DNA of 64,000 nt from Streptomyces cavernae (GTDB lineage: Bacteria; Actinomycetota; Actinomycetes; Streptomycetales; Streptomycetaceae). Below the pieces are notes generated by a model. It did not search any database and had not been told where the DNA came from. It saw only the letters and a program-made list of their open reading frames with translations. The stretch covers positions 104,851 through 168,850 of the forward strand of contig NZ_RPDJ01000031.1 in NCBI RefSeq assembly GCF_004023625.1, in the 5' to 3' direction. This document shows positions 57,391-64,000 of this stretch, one piece after another (the first letter of the stretch is position 1; every line of letters begins with the position of its first letter). The position numbers were made by a program, and so were the translations under genes.

Positions 57391-58454
57391 CGGTGATGCC
57401 CCCTGTGAAGCCGATGCTCGCCAAGTCGGTGGCGAGGATCCCGCCGGACATGCACTACGAGGCGAAGTGGGACGGGTTCCGGGCCATCGTGTTCCGCGAC
57501 GGCCCGGAGGTGGAACTGGGCAGCCGTACCGGGAAGCCGCTGACCAGGTACTTTCCCGAGCTGGTCGAGGCCCTGCGGGAACGGGTGCCCGAGCGCTGCG
57601 TGCTCGACGGCGAGATCGTGATCGTACGAGAGGGCCGGCACCTCGATTTCGACGCCCTCACCGAGCGCATCCACCCAGCCGCCTCCCGGGTACGGACGCT
57701 CGCCGAGCGGACGCCGGCCTCCTTCGTGGCGTTCGACCTGCTCGCCCTGGCGGACGAGTCCCTGCTCGACGTTCCGCTGACCGAGCGGCGCGCCCGGCTG
57801 GTCGGGGCCCTGGCCGGGGTCACGGCACCGGTCCACGTCGCCCCGGCGACGACGGACGTCGAGGTGGCGCAGCGGTGGTTCGAGCAGTACGAGGGTGCGG
57901 GCCTCGATGGGGTGATCGCCAAGCCGCTCACCGTGCGTTACCGGCAGGACGAGCGGGCCATGTACAAGATCAAACACGAGCGCACGGCGGACGTCGTCGT
58001 CGCGGGCTACCGGCTGCACAAGAGCGGTCCGGTGGTCGGCTCCCTGCTCCTCGGGCTCTACGACACCGGGGGCACGCTGCAGCACGTGGGGGTGTCCGCG
58101 GCGTTCCCCATGAGGCAGCGGGCGCAGCTGGTGACGGAGCTGGAGCCGCTGCGGATGGACGACGTGGCGGCGCATCCGTGGGCGGCCTGGGCCGAGGAGG
58201 CCGCGCACGAGACGGCGCGGCTGCCGGGGGCACCGAGCCGCTGGTCGGCGAAGAAGGACCTGTCCTGGGTGCCGCTGCGCCCGGAGCGGGTGGCCGAGGT
58301 GGCGTACGACCACATGGAGAACGGCGTGCGCTTCCGGCACACGGCCCGCTTCCGCCGCTGGCGGCCGGACCGCGTCCCGGAGAGCTGCACCTACGCCCAG
58401 CTGGAGGAGCCGGTCAACTTTGACCTGGCGGACATCCTGGGCGCGCGGGAGTGA
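57381..58454 (+). CDS. ATP-dependent DNA ligase (LigD ligase-domain type)
   Basis: 357 aa. Adenylation Lys29 in YEAKWDGFRAIVF, then ELGSRTGKPLTRYFPE, LDGEIVIV, FVAFDLLAL, EGVI-type motif GLDGVIAKPLTVRYR, and MYKIKHERTADVVVAGY, followed by an OB-fold with VPLRPERVAEVAYDHMENGVRFRHTARFRRWRPD. A complete non-homologous end-joining ligase without fused polymerase. Its own promoter lies left of attL at 29163-29247. Its stop codon lies in the first unit of a 30-bp tandem array. Confidence 0.93.
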   Translation: MDLPVMPPVKPMLAKSVARIPPDMHYEAKWDGFRAIVFRDGPEVELGSRTGKPLTRYFPELVEALRERVPERCVLDGEIVIVREGRHLDFDALTERIHPAASRVRTLAERTPASFVAFDLLALADESLLDVPLTERRARLVGALAGVTAPVHVAPATTDVEVAQRWFEQYEGAGLDGVIAKPLTVRYRQDERAMYKIKHERTADVVVAGYRLHKSGPVVGSLLLGLYDTGGTLQHVGVSAAFPMRQRAQLVTELEPLRMDDVAAHPWAAWAEEAAHETARLPGAPSRWSAKKDLSWVPLRPERVAEVAYDHMENGVRFRHTARFRRWRPDRVPESCTYAQLEEPVNFDLADILGARE

Positions 58455-58763
58455 GGTGGCGGGACCCGGGGCCCCCGGCAGTGATGTGGCGGGACCCGGG
58501 ACTCGCGGCAGTGATGTGGCGGGACCCGGGACTCGCGGCAGTGAGGTGGCGGGACCCGGGGCCCCCGGCAGTGATGTGGCGGGACCCGGGACTCGCGGCA
58601 GTGATGTGGCGGGACCCGGGACTCGCGGCAGTGATGTGGCGGGACCCGGGGCCCCCGGCAGTGAGGTGGCGGGACCCGGGGCCCCCGGCAGTGATGTGGC
58701 GGGACCCGGGGCCCCCGGCAGTGATGTGGCGGGACCCGGGGCCCCCGGCAGTGATGTGGCGGG
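58451..58763. repeat. 30-bp tandem array (10 full copies plus a partial)
   Basis: Each unit is GTGA(T/G)GTGGCGGGACCCGGG followed by GCCCCCGGCA or ACTCGCGGCA. Array 58451-58750 with a partial copy to 58763. Two internal switches (T/G; GCCCC/ACTCG) are shuffled among units. The first unit contains the ligase TGA. It fills the gap to the convergent alcohol dehydrogenase gene. Every frame is open because 30 is a multiple of three, but a coding role is unlikely. Confidence 0.95.
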
Positions 58764-58788
58764 GGTCAGAGGAACCCGGCGTGGCCGA

Positions 58789-59988
58789 TCAGCGCACACC
58801 CGGCTCCATCAGGATCTTCACCGCGCCGTCCCGTTTCTGCTGGAACATCTCGTACGCCTGCGGTGCCTCGGTGAGCGGCAACCGGTGGGTGGCGAAGCCG
58901 TCCACGCCCAGGGTGTCCTCGTCGGTCAGCAGCGGCAGGATGTCCGCGCTCCAGCGGCGGACGTTGGCCTGCCCCATGCGCAGCTGGATCTGCTTGTCGA
59001 ACATGGTGAGCATCGGCAGCGGGTCCGCCTGGCCTCCGTACACGCCGGAGAGCGAGATCGTGCCGCCGCGCCGTACCAGCTCGATCGCTGTGAGGAGCGC
59101 GGCGAGCCGGTCGGTGCTGAAGCGTTCGGAGAGCCGCGCCCCGATGGCCCGGGGCAGCATCGACGACGCCGTCTGCGCGAGCCGGGCGATCTGGCTGCCG
59201 TGGGCCTCGGTGCCGACCGCGTCGATGACGGAGTCGGGGCCGCGGCCGTCGGTCACGTCCTTGATGGCGGCGACGAGTTCCTTCTCGCTGTCGAAGTGCC
59301 GCAGGTCGTACGTCTCCACGCCCCGCTCGCGCGCCCGGCGCAGCCGCTCCGGGACGAGGTCCACGCCGAAGACGCGTTCTGCGCCGCGTTCCCGGGCGAT
59401 CCGGCAGGACATGTCGCCGATGGGACCGAGCCCGAGGACGGCGACGGTGCCGCCGGGAGGGATCGCCGCGTACTCGACGGCCTGCCAGGCGGTCGGCAGC
59501 ACGTCGGAGAGATAGACGAACCGGTCGTCGGGCGGCCCCTCCGGCACCTTGATCGGTCCGAACTGGGCCTGCGGGACGCGCAGATACTCGGCCTGGGCGC
59601 CCGGCACGGCCCCATACAGCCGGGTGTAGCCGAACAGGGCCGCACCCATGCCCTCGCCGGTGACCTGGGTGGTCTCGCACTGCGTGGGCAGTCCGGCCGA
59701 GCACATCCAGCAGTGGCCGCACGCGATCTGGAACGGCACCACGACCCGGTCTCCGGGCCGGAGGTTCGGCACCTCGGAGCCGACCTCCTCGACGATGCCC
59801 ATGGGTTCGTGGCCGAGTATGTCGCCGGGGGTCATGAACGGTGTGAGCACCTCGTACAGATGCAGGTCGGAGCCGCACAGCCCGCTGGAGGTGACGCGGA
59901 TGACGGCGTCGGTGGGCTCCTGGATCTTCGGATCGGGCACGTTCTCCACGCGGACGTCCCTCTTGCCCTGCCATGTCACGGCCTTCAT
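58789..59988 (-). CDS. Zinc-dependent alcohol dehydrogenase
   Basis: 399 aa from the ATG at 59988. Catalytic zinc site SSGLCGSDLHLYE and GHEPMGIVEEVG, structural zinc loop with four Cys (CGHCWMCSAGLPTQC), Rossmann motif VAVLGLGPIGDMSCRIARER. Long insert and length put it with formaldehyde-dehydrogenase/threonine-dehydrogenase-like enzymes of Streptomyces. Substrate unknown. Monocistronic. Confidence 0.92.
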   Translation of the reverse strand: MKAVTWQGKRDVRVENVPDPKIQEPTDAVIRVTSSGLCGSDLHLYEVLTPFMTPGDILGHEPMGIVEEVGSEVPNLRPGDRVVVPFQIACGHCWMCSAGLPTQCETTQVTGEGMGAALFGYTRLYGAVPGAQAEYLRVPQAQFGPIKVPEGPPDDRFVYLSDVLPTAWQAVEYAAIPPGGTVAVLGLGPIGDMSCRIARERGAERVFGVDLVPERLRRARERGVETYDLRHFDSEKELVAAIKDVTDGRGPDSVIDAVGTEAHGSQIARLAQTASSMLPRAIGARLSERFSTDRLAALLTAIELVRRGGTISLSGVYGGQADPLPMLTMFDKQIQLRMGQANVRRWSADILPLLTDEDTLGVDGFATHRLPLTEAPQAYEMFQQKRDGAVKILMEPGVR

Positions 59989-60161
59989 CGTGCGCCACTC
60001 CCTCCGTCTCGACCGGTCATGTGCGGCGCCCGGGTACCCGTGGGTAGGCGGGCGAATCACTTGAGGGACGGCTGGTGGCCCGGGTGGCCTGTCTGTTTCC
60101 GTGTGCCGAGCGGGTATCACCCGGATGGGTCCGCGAACAGACGATCGAGAGGTGCGGCGCG

Positions 60162-61115
60162 ATGGTTGTGAAGCGGTTGCGACACGGCGCGCTCACGGCG
60201 GTACTGCTGACCGCTCTGGTCGCGGGCTGCACCACGGGGGACGGCGAGGGAACGGACACCGGACGCGAGGAGACCCGGCAGAGCACCGGGGAGCCCACCG
60301 GTCCCGTCCTCGCCGTGAAGATCGACAACGTGTCCGCGGCCCGGCCGCAGACCGGCATCGGCGCGGCGGACATCGTCTATGTGGAGCAGGTGGAGGGCGG
60401 CCTGAGCCGGCTGATGGCGGTGTACGCCACCAGGCTCCCCGAGGTGGTCGGGCCGGTGCGCAGTGCCCGTGAGACGGACCTGGAGCTGCTGCGCCAGTTC
60501 GACGAACCGACGCTGGCGTTCTCCGGGGCGCAGGGCAAGCTGCTGCCGCTGATCGACCGGGAGCCGTTGCGCGCGGTGCCGCCCGGCAAGGCGTCGGGCG
60601 CCTACTTCCGGGGCGAGGACCGGCCCGCGCCGCACAACCTCTATCTGCGGCCGGCGAAGGTGATGGAGTCCGTGGGCGGCGGGCCCGCCCTGGCGCAGAC
60701 CGGCTTCCGCTTCGGCGCGGCGCCCGAGGGCGGCACCCCGCAGAACAGCCGCACCGTGCGCTTCCCCGCGGCCCGCTTCACCTTCACCTGGTCCGAGCAG
60801 CGGCAGAGCTGGCAGGTGGCGATGGACGGCACACCCGACCGGACGACGGACGGGAAGACCCTGGCACCGGCGACCGTAGTCGTCCAATACGTACGGGTGC
60901 GCGAGTCCCGGTTCCACGATGTGCGCGGCAACAACTCGCCGTACACGGAGACCGTGGGCTCGGGGAAGGCGGACGTCCTGCGCGACGGGCGGGTCCACCG
61001 TGTCCGGTGGGAGCGCGGGGCGGCACAGGACGGCACGGAGTTCACCACCGCGGACGGGAAGACGGTGAACTTCGCGCGCGGTCAGGTGTGGGTGCTGCTG
61101 GTGGCGGCCCGCTGA
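60162..61115 (+). CDS. DUF3048 lipoprotein
   Basis: 317 aa. Lipoprotein signal with lipobox LVAGC (Cys23), a Thr/Glu-rich linker, then VLAVKIDNVSAARPQTGIGA and IVYVEQVEGGLSRLMAVYAT, GPVRSARETDLELLRQFD, typical of DUF3048. C-terminal half FTWSEQRQSWQVAMDGTPD is the second domain (YerB-like). Anchored outside the membrane; role unknown. Confidence 0.9.
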   Translation: MVVKRLRHGALTAVLLTALVAGCTTGDGEGTDTGREETRQSTGEPTGPVLAVKIDNVSAARPQTGIGAADIVYVEQVEGGLSRLMAVYATRLPEVVGPVRSARETDLELLRQFDEPTLAFSGAQGKLLPLIDREPLRAVPPGKASGAYFRGEDRPAPHNLYLRPAKVMESVGGGPALAQTGFRFGAAPEGGTPQNSRTVRFPAARFTFTWSEQRQSWQVAMDGTPDRTTDGKTLAPATVVVQYVRVRESRFHDVRGNNSPYTETVGSGKADVLRDGRVHRVRWERGAAQDGTEFTTADGKTVNFARGQVWVLLVAAR

Positions 61116-61167
61116 GTGCCGGTGGTCCGGCCGGGCGAGCCGCCCTTGTCGGTCTTCGGTCCAGTCT

Positions 61168-63963
61168 TCAGTCGGCCGCCAGCAGATGGGCCGGGGCGAT
61201 ACGGGACATGGCCCGGTTGGGCACGGACAGGACCCCACACACCAGCCCGACTGCGGCCAGCGTCGCCAGCAGTGCCGCGCCGGCCACCATCGGCAACCGC
61301 CCCGCCAGTACCCCCTGCCCGAGCGCCAGTACGGTCGCGAGGCCGGCGGCGGCGCCGGTGAGGCCGCCCAGCAGCGCGAGCCCGGCGCCCTCGTAGAGGG
61401 TGAGCCGCGCGAGTTCGCGGTTGGACCATCCGGTGGCGCGCAGGACGGCCAGGTCGGCGGCCCGCTCGCGTTGGGAGAGGACCAGCACGTCGACCGCTCC
61501 GGCCGCGCCGAGCAGCAGCGACAGGGCGACGCTCACATAGTCGGCCGTGCGGGCGTGGGCGACGACGGCGTTGCCGAGCAGCGAGCCGGCCACCTCGCCG
61601 CGGAAGGCGAGGGTGAGGCACAGCAGCACGGTGAAGGCCGCCACCCCGAGCGCCAGACCGGCCGCGCCGAGCACGGTCCGGCCGCGGGTGCGCAGCAGAT
61701 TGCGGATGGCGAGGCCGGGGACGGAGCGGACGGCGACCGCCCGGCGGGTGGCGGTCACCGCGGGTGTGACCGCGTCCAGCGGCCGCACCCGGGTGGCCCG
61801 CCAGGCGGGCAGCAGGCCCGCGCCGAGCGCCAGCAGCAACGCGACGGGCAGCACCAGGGCTGCCTTCACCCCCGATCCGGGCAGGCCGAGCAGCGTCCCC
61901 AGTCCGTAGGCGAGGACTGCGCCCAGGGCACCCGCGCCGAGGCCGATGACCGCCAGCTCACCGAGGATCAGGCGCAGGATCTCCGATGTGCTCCACCCGA
62001 CGCAGCGCAGTGTGCCGATCTCGGTGCGGCGCGACCGTACGGAGGCCAGTGCGGCCTGGGCGAGGAAGAGTCCGCAGACCACCAGGACCAGGACGAAGAG
62101 CACCGCGCTCTTGGTGTCGACGGCCTGCAGGATCCGCAGCGCCACGCCCTTGGCGACCCAGCGCTCGGTGACCTTGATGTCCGAGGGCAGCACGATGGTC
62201 TGCGGTGCGGGTGAGCTGCCGACGGTGACGTCGACCTGCAGCTTCGGGTAGGCGGCGCGGATCTGACCGGCCACGGAGTTGACCCGGGCCCGCGAGGTGG
62301 GGTCGACACCGGTGACGCCCTCGACGCGGATGCGGATGGCGCTGACCGGTTCCTTCTCGTGCGCCGGGGACTTTCTGCGGCTGTGGGTGAAGGCGGAGAT
62401 CGAGTCGATCGTGGTGAGCAGGGTGGGCGGCGGGCTGAGGTAGCCGCCGAGGTTGCGGTCGGGCCGCAGGGGCTGGTTGCGCAGGGCCTTCCGGGAGCGC
62501 GCGTCCGCGCCGGTGACCTGCGGGGGCTGGTAGGTCTCCAGCGGGACCCGGGACAGTGCGGAGAAACCGCGCAGCTTGGCGGGGTCGTAGCGGCCGACGA
62601 CGCGGATCACCGGATCCGGGCGGCGTCCGGAGTCTTCGCGGTCGCAGGTCTTGAACGACCCGCACACGGTGGAGGCATGACCGGTGACCTTACGGAACTG
62701 GGTGCCCGCGTTCTCCTCGGGGATGTACCTCTGCGTTTTTTCGAAGTAGTTGTCCTCCCAGATGCTGGGCGGCTGGGCGGGCCGTGTCTGCGCGACCAGG
62801 CCCTCCTCGGTGCTGCGGTAGCCGACCGGTCCGACCGTCCAGTAGTTCACCACGTCGAAGCCCCGTCCGCCGTCGGTTATGGACCGGAAGGCTGTGGCGA
62901 GGTCGGCGGTGACCGTTCCGACGGCGGTGCCCCGCAGGCCGTTGACGAAATCGTGGGCGCTCGGCCTGCTCAACTTGCCGGGCAGGGCCTTCGGATCGCC
63001 GACGTCCAGCCGCTCGACGCCGGCGCTCAGGGTGCCTGCGGTCAGGGCGCGGCTGCTGAGCATGACCGGGACGTTGTAGTCGTGCTGCCGTTCTTCCTCG
63101 ACCGGACCCTGATCCCATTCGGCGGCGGCCCAGACGGGCCGGTCCTTGGCGGTGAGCATCCGGCCGGAGGTGACCGTGTCGCTCAGCCCCACGAGTTGGT
63201 CCTCCGCGGCCGGGTCGATCGCCGACAGCAGTACCGGGAAGGAGACCGGCACCTGGGCCGTGGCCTTCCCGTTCCCCGGTACGCAGGTCATGGTCGAGCG
63301 GGCGTCGAGGGAGAACACCGACTCCGGGTCGTCGTTCCAGTCGAACATGGGCTGGGGCAGCTTCTCGCCCAAGAAGTCGGTCTTCGCCCCGCTCTTGTCA
63401 TAGTTGTAGAACCAGCACACCGCGTACTTCTTGCCGCCCGCCTTCTCGTTCTCCAGATAGTCGTCCATGACGATCGGGTTGCGGGTGAGGTAGACGTACT
63501 GGTCGGCGACCGGGTAGCTGCCCAGGCCGGCCTGCAGCTTCGGTGTGAGGCGCAGCAGTTGGGCCGGTGCCTCGCTGTCGCGGAACTTCGACACATCGAT
63601 CCTGACCGTGCCGTCCACCATCAGGTAGCCGATGTTGGCAACGGGCGCGGCGGTCTCGACTCCGGAGAGGGACTTGATGCGCCGGTACTGGTCGAGGCTG
63701 ATGCCGCCGAAGATCCCCGACAGGAAGTTGGGCTCGACCAGGCCGCGTTCCCGTTCGACCTCGGTCTGGGTGCCGGGCGGCCGGACCAGGATGTCGTACG
63801 CGGAGCGGGCACTGTCCTCGACGATCCCGGTGGTCCGTGCCTGGCTGGTGGTCACCGTCGAGGTGAGCAGGGTGAAGCTGGTGGCGGCGACCAGGATGCC
63901 CGAGGCCAGCGCGAGGGCGCGGGAACGGCGTCTGCGCAGCTGGGAGAGGATCATGGCGATCAC
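61168..63963 (-). CDS. FtsX-family ABC transporter permease
   Basis: 931 aa. One N-terminal helix (RALALASGILVAATSFTLLT), a ~560-residue extracytoplasmic domain, three helices with the FtsX pattern (SAVLFVLVLVVCGLFLAQAA, LGELAVIGLGAGALGAVLAY, VLPVALLLALGAGLLPAWRA) and a second set of four at the C-terminus. Probably exports or senses lipids/peptides together with the ATPase just upstream. GTG at 63963 overlaps that gene's stop; ATG at 63954 is an alternative start. Confidence 0.9.
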   Translation of the reverse strand: MIAMILSQLRRRRSRALALASGILVAATSFTLLTSTVTTSQARTTGIVEDSARSAYDILVRPPGTQTEVERERGLVEPNFLSGIFGGISLDQYRRIKSLSGVETAAPVANIGYLMVDGTVRIDVSKFRDSEAPAQLLRLTPKLQAGLGSYPVADQYVYLTRNPIVMDDYLENEKAGGKKYAVCWFYNYDKSGAKTDFLGEKLPQPMFDWNDDPESVFSLDARSTMTCVPGNGKATAQVPVSFPVLLSAIDPAAEDQLVGLSDTVTSGRMLTAKDRPVWAAAEWDQGPVEEERQHDYNVPVMLSSRALTAGTLSAGVERLDVGDPKALPGKLSRPSAHDFVNGLRGTAVGTVTADLATAFRSITDGGRGFDVVNYWTVGPVGYRSTEEGLVAQTRPAQPPSIWEDNYFEKTQRYIPEENAGTQFRKVTGHASTVCGSFKTCDREDSGRRPDPVIRVVGRYDPAKLRGFSALSRVPLETYQPPQVTGADARSRKALRNQPLRPDRNLGGYLSPPPTLLTTIDSISAFTHSRRKSPAHEKEPVSAIRIRVEGVTGVDPTSRARVNSVAGQIRAAYPKLQVDVTVGSSPAPQTIVLPSDIKVTERWVAKGVALRILQAVDTKSAVLFVLVLVVCGLFLAQAALASVRSRRTEIGTLRCVGWSTSEILRLILGELAVIGLGAGALGAVLAYGLGTLLGLPGSGVKAALVLPVALLLALGAGLLPAWRATRVRPLDAVTPAVTATRRAVAVRSVPGLAIRNLLRTRGRTVLGAAGLALGVAAFTVLLCLTLAFRGEVAGSLLGNAVVAHARTADYVSVALSLLLGAAGAVDVLVLSQRERAADLAVLRATGWSNRELARLTLYEGAGLALLGGLTGAAAGLATVLALGQGVLAGRLPMVAGAALLATLAAVGLVCGVLSVPNRAMSRIAPAHLLAAD

Positions 63964-64000
63964 GGACGCAGACCCCCGAGCCGGTCGAGCACGTCGGGGG
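63960..64000 (-). CDS. C-terminal end of a probable ABC ATPase, cut by the window edge
   Basis: The last 12 codons read PDVLDRLGGLRP and stop at 63960, in a GTGA overlap with the permease. The short tail and coupling fit the ATPase usually paired with FtsX-type permeases; nothing else can be seen. Confidence 0.55.
   Translation of the reverse strand, partial: PDVLDRLGGLRP

Noticed and set aside
58420..60171. 583-aa plus-strand frame joining the 30-bp array with antisense of the alcohol dehydrogenase
   Set aside because: The Gly-Ser-Asp-Val-Ala-Gly-Pro repeat is translated array DNA; the rest mirrors a known gene.

Overview
The window is chromosomal DNA of a Streptomyces or close relative. 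It has very high GC and GTG/TTG starts. It carries an SsgA-family sporulation regulator, a WhiB-family protein, a two-domain small laccase, DUF397/Scr1-type regulators and rare TTA codons. From memory, the gene order (fadB/thiolase, SsgD-like, WhiB-like, small laccase, LigD polymerase, ATP-dependent ligase) resembles the SCO6707-SCO6732 region of S. coelicolor; I could not check this.

Left chromosomal arm (1-29247): a leftward acyl-CoA catabolism cluster (CoA-transferase, thiolase, FadB-type hydratase/dehydrogenase), a saccharopine-dehydrogenase-like reductase, endonuclease V, a Rho_N-like small protein, the SsgD-like regulator, a GPP34 protein, an ABC-F ATPase with a TTA codon and a structured leader, DDAH, an acyl-ACP desaturase with triple operator-like repeats, a 1115-aa HEAT-like protein, a WhiB protein, a VOC protein, a LacI regulator, a methyltransferase and the small laccase. 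A secreted two-gene unit follows (ThuA + PQQ-type dehydrogenase; cupredoxin + Ig-like + DUF1080), then the LigD-type polymerase. Several intergenic gaps hold unusual repeats: a 20-bp tandem array, a 104-bp direct repeat, and a dispersed element that supplies the stop codon of two genes.

Integrated element (29248-57390): about 28.1 kb bounded by a perfect 17-bp direct repeat whose core contains the start codon of the ATP-dependent DNA ligase. It has the layout of an actinomycete integrative and conjugative element: integrase and two excisionase-like proteins at the left end, a TOPRIM primase-like protein and RecA-fold helicase with an iteron-like array, an FtsK/TraB translocase with Spd-type membrane proteins in a tightly overlapped leftward operon, and an HNH/endonuclease VII gene at the right end. 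The middle is unusual. A complete 1535-aa phage tape-measure protein with a C-terminal NlpC/P60-like domain stands alone, with no capsid, portal, terminase or other recognisable tail genes. Other cargo includes a DUF4062 (TIR-like) gene, a second tyrosine recombinase, and a methyltransferase / Cys-tailed protein / TPR regulator group.

Right chromosomal arm (57381-64000): the ATP-dependent ligase, now separated from its native promoter and from its divergent polymerase partner, a 30-bp tandem array overlapping its stop codon, a zinc alcohol dehydrogenase, a DUF3048 lipoprotein and an FtsX-type ABC permease running off the window after the last codons of a probable ATPase.
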